Positions 1 to 10,763 of a stretch of DNA of 64,000 nucleotides are shown here, piece by piece (within the stretch, counting starts at the first letter, position 1; each line of letters begins with the position of its first letter). Both the position numbers and the translations under genes were made by a program. The DNA comes from Theropithecus gelada. Its lineage: Eukaryota; Chordata; Mammalia; Primates; Cercopithecidae. The stretch is from positions 153,132,645-153,196,644 of the forward strand of contig NC_037671.1 of NCBI RefSeq assembly GCF_003255815.1, written 5' to 3'. A model generated the notes under the pieces. It was not told the DNA's origin and searched no databases. It saw only the letters and a list, made by a program, of their open reading frames with translations.

Positions 1-87
1 TCTGTGCTCCTTCCCAGACAAATGAAGTATGTCCTCCTGGAGAAAGACAATGTAACATATGAACATTATTTTTATTTTTTTATGATT

Positions 88-141
88 TAATTAATCCATT
101 CATTAAATACATTTAAATACATTTAATGAATGGATTAATTA
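88..141. repeat. Perfect inverted repeat (21-bp arms)
   Basis: Arms at 88-108 and 121-141 are exact reverse complements, separated by a 12-bp AT-rich spacer. It can form a cruciform or, if transcribed, a stem-loop. No transposon family is recognised around it, so origin is unknown. The rest of 1-310 shows no repeat I can name. Confidence 0.9.
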
Positions 142-250
142 CTTCTGTATTCCTCAAAGTAAAGCTAGATATCGTCTTCAGTTCCTGGATGACTGCCACA
201 CCAGAAGTAGTCCCTTCTCCTTAAGCCCTCCCTCCATGTAACCTCCACAC

Positions 251-280
251 AGCCACGACCAGCCACGACCAACCACGACC
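251..280. repeat. Short tandem repeat, three 10-bp units
   Basis: Three consecutive copies of agccacgacc, the third with one change (aaccacgacc). It lies just upstream of an Alu. Confidence 0.85.
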
Positions 281-310
281 ATCAGCAAGACAATATAAAA
301 CAAAACGTTT

Positions 311-640
311 GGACCGGGCACGGTGGCTCACGCCTGTAATCCCAGCACTATGGGAGGCTGAGACGGGCAGATCACGAGGTCAGGAGATCGAGACCATCCT
401 GGCCAACATGGTGAAACCCCATCTCTACCAAAAAATACAAAAAATTAGCTTGGCGTGGTGGTGCGCGCTTGGTAGTCACAGTTACTCGGGAGGCTGAGGC
501 AGGGGAATCACTTGAACCCGGAGGGCAGAGATTGCAGTGAGCCAAGATCACGCCACTTCACTCCAGCCTGGTGACAGAGAGAGACTCCGTCTCAAAAAAA
601 TAAAATAAAATAACACAAAAAAACAAACAAAAAAAAAAAA
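311..640 (+). mobile_element. Alu SINE, AluS-like (AluSc-type)
   Basis: Full-length dimeric Alu in sense orientation: Alu 5' start, pol III A-box region (ggctcacgcctg), middle A-rich linker, right monomer and a long A-rich tail with interrupted A runs. The stretch around 370-415 matches the Sc/Y type and the right arm 'cttgaacccgg' the S type. A retrotransposed, non-coding copy; the short frame at 309-497 is Alu sequence read as protein. Confidence 0.95.
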
Positions 641-914
641 CATGTGGCATCATCCTTTCCATGCACAGTGAAATAAGAAATCATATGAGAATCTGTGGAC
701 ACTGTGAAATGACAAGTCTGCTTCCTAAGAATTCAATGGAGTTATTCACTCAGGGATAAGACCGAGTCCATTCTTCAACTGAAGAATTAGCTGCTCAGAA
801 TTATAGCAGGATTCCATGGCTAAGCATTGTACCCCAGCTTAGGAGAAAGCAATTATAGCAATCTAAAGATGCGTATCATTAGTAGACTAGTAAGGTCTAA
901 AGCCTATCGTTATC
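641..914. other. Unassigned sequence
   Basis: No recognisable gene, RNA or repeat between the Alu tail and the L2 fragment. Confidence 0.5.
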
Positions 915-1228
915 TATTCTTTCAACTTGTTCAATAAATATATAGTAAATGTAGACACTGTTCTAAGTATACTGAGTTCAGCAAAAACAATGAAATGTTC
1001 ATGGAGTCTATGTTCCACAAGCAATGGCAGTTAGATCTAGGAATGTCATACAGAGTGCTAGAGGGGAGGAGGAACTGGGATGACTGGAAGAAATATGTCA
1101 ATGTGAAGATCTGTGGTAAATAGTCATTCCAGACAAACTAACAGCAAGTACAAGTTACACCAACAAGTTAACTAACCTACAAACAACTGAATACTCAGAA
1201 TGAATTTCAATTATCTATCCTGACTAGA
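915..1228 (-). mobile_element. L2 LINE 3' fragment
   Basis: The plus strand reads like the reverse complement of the L2 3' end (ttcaataaatatatag... followed by a decayed 'gacactgttctaagtat' motif), continuing into the upstream part of the L2 3' region. Heavily decayed; boundaries approximate. Confidence 0.6.
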
Positions 1229-1229
1229 G

Positions 1230-1603
1230 TTCAGAGGGTCCCCAACCTATGATGGGTTGACTTGCAATTTTTCTACTTAACAATGGTGCAAAAGTGATAT
1301 ATATTCAGTATAAACTGTCCTTAGAGTACATCATACAGCCATCCTGCTTTTCACTTTCAATACAGTATTCAATACATTGCATGAGATATTCAACACTTTA
1401 TTATAAAATAGGCTTTGTGTCAGATGACTTTGCCCAACTGTAAGCTAATGTAAATGTTCTCAGCATATTTAAGGTGGATTAAGCTAGATTGTAATTTTCA
1501 TTATGTTAGGTGTATTAAATGTATTTCAACTTACAATATTTTTCATTTATGATAGGTTTATCGAGATGTAATCCCTTCATAAATCAAGAAGGATCTGCAC
1601 ATT
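1230..1603. mobile_element. Tc1/mariner (Tigger-type) DNA transposon relic
   Basis: About 370 bp matching a non-autonomous DNA transposon consensus I remember: 'ctatgatgggttgactt' near the left, 'caacactttattataaaata' in the middle, and a right end with 'gataggtttatcgagatgtaa'. The left terminal inverted repeat seems incomplete. Family name not assigned. Inserted next to, and perhaps into, the L2 before it. Confidence 0.65.
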
Positions 1604-1629
1604 TGTTAAGAAAATTTAAGACCTTAAAT

Positions 1630-1785
1630 CCAACCTATGCTATCAGCAAACTAGGGTAAGTCACTTAGCTCCTGTGCATGCTAATTTCATTATCCTTAAA
1701 AGGAGGGACAGGAACATATGACCCTAAGGTACCTTCCGACTGGAAATCCTTAGAATTCTATGGTCATGAAGTCTGAACTTCAAGT
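1630..1785 (+). mobile_element. MIR-like SINE fragment
   Basis: Contains 'gtaagtcacttagctcc', 'ttcattatccttaaaagg' and 'taccttccgactggaa...agaattctatgg', the order seen in MIR3-like SINEs in sense orientation. Old and diverged. Confidence 0.5.
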
Positions 1786-2754
1786 TGCTTTTCCAAAGCA
1801 GCTAATTAATGTATACTTCCATCCTTATAGCCTTGCCCTACCTCCCTGGTGACAGAGCTGACAGGGGCTATGTCAAAGATGTGCGCAAGAAAGAATTCAA
1901 GCTATGGTCCACCAGGTGATAAGCCTATAACCTTCAGGTGACTAATACATTATTCCAAGCAACTGAGCTAATAGCCAATAAAAAAACCTTCTTGGTTTTT
2001 TGATAAAAATAAAGATTCATACTTCCTGGTCTTGTCCTATTAATTAGACTACAATAAAACAAAGGTAATAGTCCCACTTCCAAAGTTATAGCAAAGTAAA
2101 ATCTGACAACTAAAAACTTCACCATCATCTATCTTTTTACAATGCATTCCATTGCATTCCAGTGGCAAGACATGGGAGTAGAGAAATGTTGTAAAGGGGC
2201 ATTTATGTTTAAAAAAGAAAATTCTAGAGGCTATTCTAGAAGTTTGCCTTAGTGACTCAGAATGTAAACTTACTCTATTCAGTGAGGCGTGCATTATTAA
2301 TTAGATAATTTCTACCTTGAGAGACTTACAATAAAGATCAAATAGACTGAGAACATCAACCATAATGAGATATATTTGTATAATCATCAATGTAATATAA
2401 AGTTAATTTTAAACTATAGGCATTTTATCATTTTTGAATTCGCTTATTCGGCATGAAATTTTATTTATAAAAGATCAGAATGAAAATTTCAGCAGTTTGT
2501 AAGAGATTTTAGGTGGAATTGTGATGATGAAATGGTTCCGTGTGGGAATAATAGAATCACCTTGATGGATGAATATTGAATGAGTATGCTTATATAATAT
2601 GAGGAATTTAAGGGAAGAAACTTAGTTTTGAAAATTGTACACTCCACCAAGTCACTTACCAATGAGTTAAGAAAGAAATGGCTCTAAAACCATAGAAATT
2701 CAAAATCTCAGGAAGCAACTTAATACAGCTTTGACAGGAGACAGATGCGGAGAA
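1786..2754. other. Unassigned AT-rich sequence
   Basis: No repeat or gene recognised. Short minus-strand frames at 1934-2128 and 2049-2294 have no composition or motif suggesting coding. Confidence 0.5.
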
Positions 2755-2885
2755 AGCCTAATTCTGTACTTTTTAGCTCCTTAGTTTCCTCAACCGTAAA
2801 TAGAAATAGTGTCTCCTTTCTCCAAAGATTATTTAAAAGATTATGTGGGCATTGAATTATAAAGTAACTAATTAAGATACTAACA
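2755..2885 (+). mobile_element. MIR-like SINE fragment
   Basis: 'ccttagtttcctcaaccgta' followed by 'gattatttaaaagattatg' resembles the MIR core and 3' half in sense orientation. Weak match. Confidence 0.45.
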
Positions 2886-2949
2886 TATTTTATGAAATCA
2901 GTAGATCATAGTTGTCCTCCTAAGTCATCTTTTGAAGTCTTTGACTTTA

Positions 2950-3260
2950 CTTGATTGAACAAGCATTTATCAAGTGTTCATTCTATATCAGAGAATATAT
3001 TAAGTACCAATGATACAATGAGACTAAAATATAATACCTACCTTTAATAATAGCAGAAAAGACAGAGAGGACATGATAACTAATGAAGCAGCTTATGCGC
3101 TGGCATGAGAGTGTATAAAACACACATACAGAAATTTAATTCTGCTTTAAAAAAATAATGAACAAGAAAAGTCACAAAAGGGTGACTTTAAGATTTGACG
3201 TTGAAATATAAGCAGGAATTTGTCCTAGCAAAAAACAAGCCACATAAGGAAAAATGAGAC
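2950..3260 (-). mobile_element. L2 LINE 3' fragment
   Basis: Starts with 'attgaacaagcatttatc', the reverse complement of the L2 3' terminus, then decayed versions of the following L2 motifs. The right boundary is uncertain. Confidence 0.55.
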
Positions 3261-3450
3261 ATTAATTCAGGAAAATTTGGATTAGGAAGCCTACTGTGTG
3301 CTAGATTCTGAACTGGCACCACGCACCCCCAGGCAGAAACCTGGAGACGTGAACATACCTGGTGTCTTCCAAAAAGAAAAAGCACATCCCACACACAAAC
3401 ATTTAGAGAAATCTTTATTAGTCAACGTGTGATTTTTAAAATTTTATTTC

Positions 3451-3748
3451 TTTTTTTTTTTTTTTTTGAGATGGAGTCTTGCTGTGTCACCCAGGCTGGA
3501 GTGCAATGGTATGATCTCGGCTCACTGCAACCTCCATCTCTCAGGTTCAAGCAATTGTCCTGCCTCAGCCTCCTGAGTACTAGGATTACGGGCACCCACC
3601 ATCATGCATGGCTAATTTTTGTATTTTTAGTAGAGACAGGGTATCACCATGTTGGCCAATCTGGTCTCTAACTCCTGACCTCAAGTGATTCACTCGCCTC
3701 GGCCTCCTAAAGATATGGAATTACAAGCATGAGCCACCATGCTCGGCC
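3451..3748 (-). mobile_element. Alu SINE, AluS-like
   Basis: Poly-T at the left (tail of an antisense copy), then 'gagatggagtcttgctgtgt' through to 'ccaccatgctcggcc' at the right. Full length. The 80-residue frame at 3429-3671 is antisense Alu. Confidence 0.95.
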
Positions 3749-4007
3749 AAATATTCTTAATTATTTGCAAATGTGCAAACTTTGTATTGTGTTGGGAATG
3801 TTTTCCAGGGTTCTTCATAAATTTTAAATAAATATGCAGCCTTAAAAATACACGCATCCATGATAAATAAAATATATTTTGAAAAAGAATACAAAATATC
3901 TTTGTAAGCTAAGCAGTCTGAAAATGTCTTTTTTAATAAATAAAACACTAGATTCCAATCTCTCCAGCTCAACTGGTGGTCATAGCTGATGATGTAAGAA
4001 TGAAATC

Positions 4008-4112
4008 AACTTAATATATACATATATATATATAAATTATATATGTGTATACTATATATATGTACATATATATGTAAACTATATATATATATATATATAT
4101 ATATAGTTTACA
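4008..4112. repeat. TA-rich simple repeat containing a 40-bp palindrome
   Basis: Mostly alternating TA. 4073-4112 is a perfect palindrome: gtaaact, a run of AT dinucleotides, then agtttac. Prone to cruciform extrusion and to length change. Confidence 0.9.
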
Positions 4113-5589
4113 ATTTAGCAGATGTCACCAATAATGTCAAGAGCATATCAAGAGAAATGAAATGCCATTTTAGTTAGGGCTAGCCTCATCATGAACTGAA
4201 AATGCCCAAGATATGGTCATGTTAAACTATCAAAAATCCTACCATTTGCTGGATCTAATTGTTTGTTTTTCTTTCTTCCTTTCTTAATGAAGCAATGGTC
4301 TTTTACAAAACCTCCTCTAAGTGCATCCAACACAATAAAAGCTCAACATGAGATCTCCTTTTCAAACATAAGTACCTAAAACTGAAACTGTTTCCAAATG
4401 TAAAGCCAAGAGAGAATCCAAATGAATAACAGTTTGGCTACTAGGCAGAGCTTTGTGGCAGGCTGACATTTTCATGGAAAATGTACTGTTCTCCACCTCC
4501 AACTCTTTTAGACATAGTGGAAAGATGTAATATTATTTATGTTTTTACTCCACTGCAAAAAGGAAGAAAGGAAGGAAAGAAGAGGAGGGAAAAAAGGGAG
4601 GGAAGATAGGAGGAGAAAAAGCACAGTTGAAAACACAGCTCCTTAGAGTTTTCTAATACAATTTGTTAAAATTGTCATAAACCACTGTGATCACCAACTA
4701 CTATTTTCAAAGGATTTTGTTTTAAATGCTCAAAACAGAAAATCAAAAACCCCAGTGAAACATAGACACTGCTCCTCATTTACAAAATAGGTAGACTGTG
4801 ATAACTTCTTATTGTACGAATACTCGGATATATTTTGAATAGATTCCATTTTCAAGTTTAAAAACCTGATATAAATTAAATCTTTTAGGAATTACTACCA
4901 CAATATATAAATTAAACTGCACCTTTGGTGTCTTTGCAAATGCAATACTGTAATAATAGAGAGAAGTTCCTAGGAGACAATGGCTAAACAAATGTACATT
5001 TTTCTTATTATAAAACTCTGTCCATTTATAGTTATGTAGTAATGAGCCTTGACAATTTAACATGCTTTATATAAAATTGTAGAATCATTTAAGCCCATCA
5101 CAAACCATTAAGATTATCAGCTCTGATGTGAATCATACAAAAATATGCCTATGTCCCTGTTTCAGTCCCAAGATAAAACTATTTTAAGTGAGTCATCAAT
5201 TCCAGATTTTCAAAGTCAAAATATCCTCACAAAGGGTTCAGCTGAGTCTTTTGAACACAGGTATGAAGTACAAAATGAATCTAAACCAATGTTACCCCTA
5301 CCATACAGGTATGTTGTGTTCACAAATACATACACGCACACACACACACCCCTCTAACTCAATGTAGTTTATTCAATTTTATTTTTACATTTTTATTATT
5401 AATTTTTATTCAGTAGTTTTATTATATTAAATTTTATTTCTTTAATCCAGGTATACTCATTTAAGTGTCTTATGATTTTGCAGCTATAGTTTATTTTACC
5501 CTGATTTTAATATTATTTTAAATATTTCATCCTTTATTCTTTATTATTCAATTTCCATTGTATTTCCTTGAACTATTTGTATTAATACA
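4113..5589. other. Unassigned sequence with short low-complexity tracts
   Basis: No repeat family or gene recognised. It holds a purine-rich tract (4558-4615, GGAA/GGGA-like) and a short CA run (5333-5348). The frames at 4809-5063 and 5145-5357 look like chance. Confidence 0.5.
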
Positions 5590-6061
5590 TAATGTTGGTA
5601 CATATTTATGTGGTACATGTGATATTTAGATACATGTATACAACATGTATTGATCAAATCAAAGTATTTAAGATATTTATCTACTCAAATATTTATCATT
5701 ATTTGTGCTAGGAACACTTCAAATCTTCTAGCTATTTTGAAATATACAATACATTGTTGTTAACTATAGTCACCCTACTGTGCTATCAAACACGAGAACA
5801 TGTTCCTTCTATCTAACTGTATGTTTGTACCGATCAACCAACCTCTCTTCATCCACTCTCCCCGCCCCCCAACCCACACACACCCTTCCCAGCCTCTGGT
5901 AATTAACATTCTACTCTCTACTTCCATGAGATCAACTTTGGAAACTCCCACATGTGATATTGTTTTTCTGTGCCTGGCATATTTCACTTACCACAGTGAA
6001 CTCCATGTCTATCCATTCTGTTGCAAATGACAAGATTTCATTCTTTTTATTCCAGGGCATT
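5590..6061 (-). mobile_element. L1 LINE 3' fragment (L1MA/L1MB type)
   Basis: The plus strand shows the reverse complement of the L1 3' UTR: 'gtacatgtgatatttagata', 'gttaactatagtcaccctac', 'tctgtgcctggcatatttca'. Ends abruptly at an AluJ insertion at 6062-6069. Confidence 0.85.
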
Positions 6062-6403
6062 TCTAAGAGGTTTTTTGTGCTTTGTTTCTTTGTTTGTTTG
6101 TTTCTGAGGCAGGGTTTTGCTCTGTCACCCAGGCTAGACTGCAGTGGCTCAATCTCAGATTTCAGCACCTTGCAACTTCTGCCTCCCAGGCTCAAGTGAT
6201 CCTCCCACCTCAGCCTCCCGAGTAGCTGGGATCACAGGTGCACACCACCATACCCGGTTAATTTTTTTTATTTTTGATAGAGACAGGGTTTCGTCATGTT
6301 GCCCAGGCTGGTCTCGAACCCATGAGCTCAGACAATCCTCCTGCCTCAGCCTCCCAAAGTGCTGGGATTACAGGAGTGAGCTACCATGCCCAGCCTCTAA
6401 GAG
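6062..6403 (-). mobile_element. Alu SINE, AluJ-like, with target-site duplication
   Basis: Antisense Alu (6070-6395) starting in T-rich tail sequence and ending 'ccatgcccagc'. Perfect 8-bp duplication tctaagag at 6062-6069 and 6396-6403. J-type features: 'tcaagtgatcctcccacc' and 'ttgcccaggctggtctcg'. Frames 5954-6199 and 6144-6413 are Alu/L1 read-throughs. Confidence 0.93.
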
Positions 6404-7029
6404 TTTTTTTTAACAGACATTTATAAGTAACTTTTACTTATAGATACTAAGAAGATATTTGAGCACAGGAGAGAAAGTCATAGGTACACAGTCCAAAAGC
6501 CATAAAGAAAAGATGGAAAGAAATCTTTGAATGATTTTGTATTAAATCACCCCAAATCCCAAGTCAGAGATCTCTTACGCTAATATGGGATAAGATACTT
6601 TATCCTAAAACCATCATTAGGCAACAGTGGCTGACAAACCCATCTTGTTTCCATTTAGACAACAGTCTAGGAACTACATGGATAAAATTACTCCTGCAGG
6701 AGGATAACAAACTAGCCTCCAAAACAGCCCAGGTGAATGGAAACAAAAAGATTATCTTGTCTCTGGGACAATTCACAATGTCTCTGATGAGGCAGGTAGA
6801 TATACAAACAATATGATCTCTGAGTACAATTGTATAATTGTGGACTTTTCTCCTGAGCAAGCCAGCCATAGACAGACAAGAAGGCATATGGGACTTTCCT
6901 AAATGATCTTTCTACTCCGTTTCAAAGTGACTCATAATACAAATAACTGAATACTTCTGAACCTCCCTTTCAACGTTTTTGGAAAGATACACAACACACA
7001 GGGCAACTGAATATAGCTGTGAATAATAG
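6404..7029. other. Unassigned sequence
   Basis: No recognised repeat. The minus-strand 95-residue frame (6600-6887) shows no family resemblance or splice context that I can support. Confidence 0.45.
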
Positions 7030-7225
7030 CAGAGCAGATCCCAACACTAAATAGCCATATGACTTGGAACAAACTGCTTACCCTTCTGAAATCTCAGTTT
7101 ATTTACTCACTATATGACTCAGTCATAGAATTCGCCTCATATATTATTGTTGAAGTATTAAATGAGACCACAAATGTGGAGTGTGTCCGGCACTCAAAGA
7201 ACTCAATAAATGTAATTAATTTTTT
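7030..7225 (+). mobile_element. MIR SINE
   Basis: Sense MIR: 'tagccatatgacttgg', 'tctcagtttatttactcac', 'gaagtattaaatgagacc', ending with 'actcaataaatgtaatta', in the expected order. The 63-residue frame here is MIR sequence. Confidence 0.8.
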
Positions 7226-7330
7226 AAAAAATCTTAAGCATCAAAATTAAAGTACTGGAATCTTTTTTATGCTGGTCCATTCCAGAATAAACTCGAATAA
7301 ATAGAATTATTTCACTTCAGGAAAGGAATT

Positions 7331-7580
7331 TAGCTGGGTACAGTGGCTCATGCCAGCACTTTGAAAGGCCAAGGTGGGAGGATCACTTGAGGCTAGGAGT
7401 TCAACACCAGCCTTGGCAAAATAGCAAGGCTATTTTGTCAGCCACTGTTCCCTGCCTCTACAAAAAAATAAGAAAAAAAAAATAGTTGAGCATGGTGGTA
7501 CATGCCTGTAGTCCCCACTACTCAGGAGGCTGAGGTGGGAGGAACACTTGAACCTAGGAGGTCAAGGTTGCAAGCAGGCA
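7331..7580 (+). mobile_element. Alu SINE, AluJ-like, truncated at the right
   Basis: Sense Alu with both monomers and a middle A-rich linker (7462-7482). The copy stops around 'gaggtcaaggttgc' (7559-7573), about 80 bp before a normal Alu end, and passes into a GGAA array. A short inserted segment near 7420-7455 disrupts the left monomer. Confidence 0.85.
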
Positions 7581-7591
7581 AGCAGACAGAG

Positions 7592-7691
7592 GAAGAAAGG
7601 AAGGAAGGAAGGAAGGAAGGAAGGAAGGAAGGAAGGAAGGAAGGAAGGAAGGAAGGAAGGAAGGAAGGGAGGGAGGGAGGGAGGGAGGGAG
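7592..7691. repeat. GGAA/GGGA microsatellite
   Basis: Roughly 18 tandem GGAA units followed by five or six GGGA units, directly after the truncated Alu. Polypurine. The Lys/Glu/Gly frame at 7502-7744 is this array translated. Confidence 0.97.
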
Positions 7692-8516
7692 CCTGGCTTA
7701 AATGTTCCTCATATGTGAGCCTCCCCAGTCTGCTCTCTTTATAACAAAAATCAAGAAAATGCTATGTTGGATATGCTCCCAAATAGGTTCTACAATTTTT
7801 TAAAACAATTTCAAACTTCATGATTTTCAAAATCTTAGTTTGCAATGGACATCCTGACACGGTCTAAAACTGTAAGTCAAACGAATGTGTAATTAAACAG
7901 CTCCCCCTAAACTAGTTGATCTTTTGGGGATGAAAAAAATAATGTGGAATTGCTTTTTTAATTTAAAAAAGAAACTTTTTTCTTGATATGGAATTCATCT
8001 CAACATAACTAGCCAGTGGTTTAAATCTGAATTTACTACAGCACCCAGGAAGAGGCTGGGCATACACCAAGAGCTGCACAGAACAATGTGGGTCAGCTGA
8101 TGAAAGGAGAAGAAAATGATAGTTTTCTATCTTTCTGGTGTATGGTTTTAAAGCAGTTCCTTATCTGTTACTTGAAAGAAAAATGCTAACCCAAAGAACT
8201 GTTAGAGACTTCTCTTAAGGGACCAGTCACAAAGAGATGATGAATAAAGGGCGGGAGACCAAGGCATGACTATAACAGCTTGGCCCCTGGGTGAAGCTGG
8301 ACAAAACTTTTCAGAAAAGCCCCAACTCAGAAATTATAATGAAAGTAAGTTGTTGTGTGCTTTCTAGTCATCAAAGGTGTCCTAATAAAAAAATGAGTTC
8401 TCAAATAAACCACACTAGAAATAAACATTTTGGCATTATAACAGGCATAGTTTAATTAAAGAATTCAACTAATTGACCAAATTATTCAGTCAACTGGCCA
8501 AAATGAGAATGAGGAA
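7692..8516. other. Unassigned sequence
   Basis: No repeat family recognised. 8221-8344 is bounded by a weak acceptor-like and a good donor-like site, but all three frames carry stops. Confidence 0.45.
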
Positions 8517-8517
8517 A

Positions 8518-8612
8518 AAAAATATATAAATATATATGTATTATATATATATCTTTTTATATATATGTATTATATGTATATCTTTTTATATATATGTATT
8601 TTATATATATAT

Positions 8613-8654
<42 letters not shown>
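8518..8654. repeat. AT-rich minisatellite plus TA dinucleotide run
   Basis: Three imperfect units of about 30 bp, each an AT alternation ending in 'atcttttt' or 'atcttta' (unit ends near 8558, 8587 and 8617), then about 20 TA dinucleotides to 8654. Confidence 0.85.
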
Positions 8655-8656
<2 letters not shown>

Positions 8657-9195
8657 CGCAACAATTTTACCTCTTAAAAGTCTGTGAGCATCCCAGGTAA
8701 AGCAACAAAAGATATGAAAAAAATCAATCCCTTTTTTCAATCAAAAAAGATAATTTGTTGCTGTTTGGGTCTCAACCAACATTTTTCCAAAGCACTGTTT
8801 TAAAATCTCAAGGCAGCCCCCAAAAGACTGGTAAGTAGTTTAAATTTCATTTTAAATTGCAGTTTTAAATTTTTGTATTAAGATTGGAAAATAATAAATT
8901 AACTATACTAGCAATTAAAACTATACTAACAAGTAAAATAATCCAACTGAAGGAAACTTTTACAATACATTTCACCTACTGGAGCTTAAAGAAAATCAGA
9001 TTTGAAAGTTTTGTGGAGGAGGAATATTCAGAGACACATATAGTTTCTAAAGACTTTTGACATTGTCGCTTACTTTAGAAATTGGTGTAAAGCTACTTTC
9101 TCTAAAACAACTTTTCTTTTCCATGCTTTGAGTATATACTGACACTAATTTCATCAATTTAGATTATTTATGGGACTTAAATTAAAAGGTGCAGT
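8655..9195. other. Unassigned sequence
   Basis: AT-rich, no repeat or gene recognised. Confidence 0.45.
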
Positions 9196-9400
9196 GGCAG
9201 CTAAATAATAAGAGCTAACAATCACTGTTGAGTGATTTTTTTTTTCTAAACTGATATGCTGAGAACTTCACATGCATTATTTTATTTTAGCCTCCCATTT
9301 TATAGGAAACAAAGGCACAGAGTACCAGGTAACTTGCCAAGATCACCAGATAGGAAAGGGATTAAAACCCAGGCAGTATTTGTCCTTCTGTGACTGATAT
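9196..9400 (-). mobile_element. MIR SINE
   Basis: Antisense MIR: 'aataagagctaacaatcac', 'cacatgcattattttatttt', 'caaaggcacagag', 'aacttgccaagatcac', 'attaaaacccaggcag' in the expected order. Confidence 0.8.
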
Positions 9401-9404
9401 GATT

Positions 9405-9640
9405 TTGCTTTGAATTATCTAAATAGTCAAACTCATAGGAACAGAAAATGGAATGGTGGCTGCCAGTGTCCGAAGAGAGGGGAAACAAGAGCTGCTGTTC
9501 AATGGGTATAAAGCCTCAGTTACGCAGGATGAATAAGGCCCAGAGATCTGCTGTACAACGTTGTGCCTATAGTTAACGATACTGTATTGTACACTTAGAA
9601 ATTGTTTAAGAGGGAAATCTTGTGTTTTTAATTTATGATG
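9405..9640 (+). mobile_element. L1 LINE 3' UTR fragment (old L1M)
   Basis: Sense L1M 3' UTR motifs: 'tcataggaacagaaaatgg', 'gaatggtggctgccagtg', 'cctatagttaacgatactg', 'tattgtacacttagaaattg'. 5'-truncated; abuts a MIR on the left and an LTR on the right. Confidence 0.8.
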
Positions 9641-9644
9641 GTTA

Positions 9645-10168
9645 AGTGTTCCTACTATCAGAGGCATCCTAACTAGAGTGACTCCATCATGAATAAAGAT
9701 GGGAAAAAGTCAAATCTGCTGGGTTACATTCCCTGGGGTTCAGCACTCTTGGTCACAAGATATTCATGGTTGAGGGACTGAGTTAATAGTGTTAACTAAC
9801 TGTATAAGACCCAGAACTTATGGAAATGCCCTAGTACTTTAAGAACAAAAACCATTCTTAGTTTGAGAATAGGTTTTGCTTTAAAGATAAGAGTAACATA
9901 AGAAAGTAACAATACTAATAGTCTGCCACAAGCTAATCACAAACCATCATAAAAGAGTACATAAAAACCTATCTACATAAGCAAACACTGTATTTGAAAT
10001 GGGGGTGTGCCTCCTCTTGCATTCTGAGGACACCCTACTCTGCAATTAAGTAGTCTCTAATAAACTATGTTACCTTCACTATACTATACTGTGCCACTCG
10101 CCGTGAATTCTTGAGAGATCCAAGAACCCACTTTTGGAGTCTGGGATATGAACACTTTTCCAGTGACA
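9645..10168 (+). mobile_element. Endogenous retrovirus LTR (ERV1-type), probably solo
   Basis: The 3' half has the layout of an ERV1 LTR: polyadenylation signal in 'ctctaataaactatg' near 10056-10062, then 'gccactcgccgtgaattctt', 'gatccaagaacccac', and a terminal 'cagtgaca'. No internal retroviral sequence adjoins. Left boundary and family uncertain; too decayed to show duplications. Confidence 0.65.
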
Positions 10169-10523
10169 TTACCACAATAAATAAAAATAAATTACATAAT
10201 TAAATATATTTTTAAACAAACAGGTGGACTTCAAAGCCTTAGTCATTATTTAGGCCATAATTAAGCTGACCCAAAGCAAGAAGAGAGTATAGAATAAAGA
10301 TATTCTTGCTAGAAAGATAGAATGAGACAAAACTAAATGAGTAGCAGGCAGAGAAATAATGAAGGCACACCCAAAATAAAAGCATGGGCAGGGCTGATGA
10401 AGGGTGTACTGAGGTATAGCATAGCAAATGGACCACGAGGAGCGTGAATACATGGAACTTGAAACAGCTCCCACCTTAGGCCAGAAGCTGTCACAATTCC
10501 CAGGTCAGGGTTCAAGAGGACAA
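10169..10523. other. Unassigned sequence
   Basis: No recognised repeat. Overlapping minus-strand frames at 10239-10539 are unsupported. Confidence 0.4.
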
Positions 10524-10763
10524 CAGTCATGCCTCGCATACGCAGGAGAGATCACTTCCAGGATCCCAGCTTATACCCAAATCCGCACATACTAAAGTCC
10601 CACAGTCAGCCCTGAAGAACCTGAACATCCGAAAAGTTGCTTCTCCCCATATACAGGTTTCCCATCCCAGGAGACTGCAATTTCAATCACCATTTGCATG
10701 AAAAAATATCTGCATATAAACGGCCCTATGCAGTTCAAGCCCGTGTTGTTCAAGGGTCGACTG
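10524..10763 (+). mobile_element. Tigger-type MITE
   Basis: A 240-bp palindromic DNA transposon: left terminus cagtcatgcctcg, right terminus whose reverse complement is cagtcgacccttg, internal 'acttccaggatcccagc' and 'gcagttcaagcccgtg'. The length fits a ~239-bp Tigger MITE (MER8-like by memory). A second copy lies at 12573 in opposite orientation. Confidence 0.8.

Noticed and set aside
8221..8344. Segment bounded by acceptor-like and GTAAGT donor-like sites
   Set aside because: All three frames contain stops and the acceptor pyrimidine tract is poor; at best a non-coding exon.
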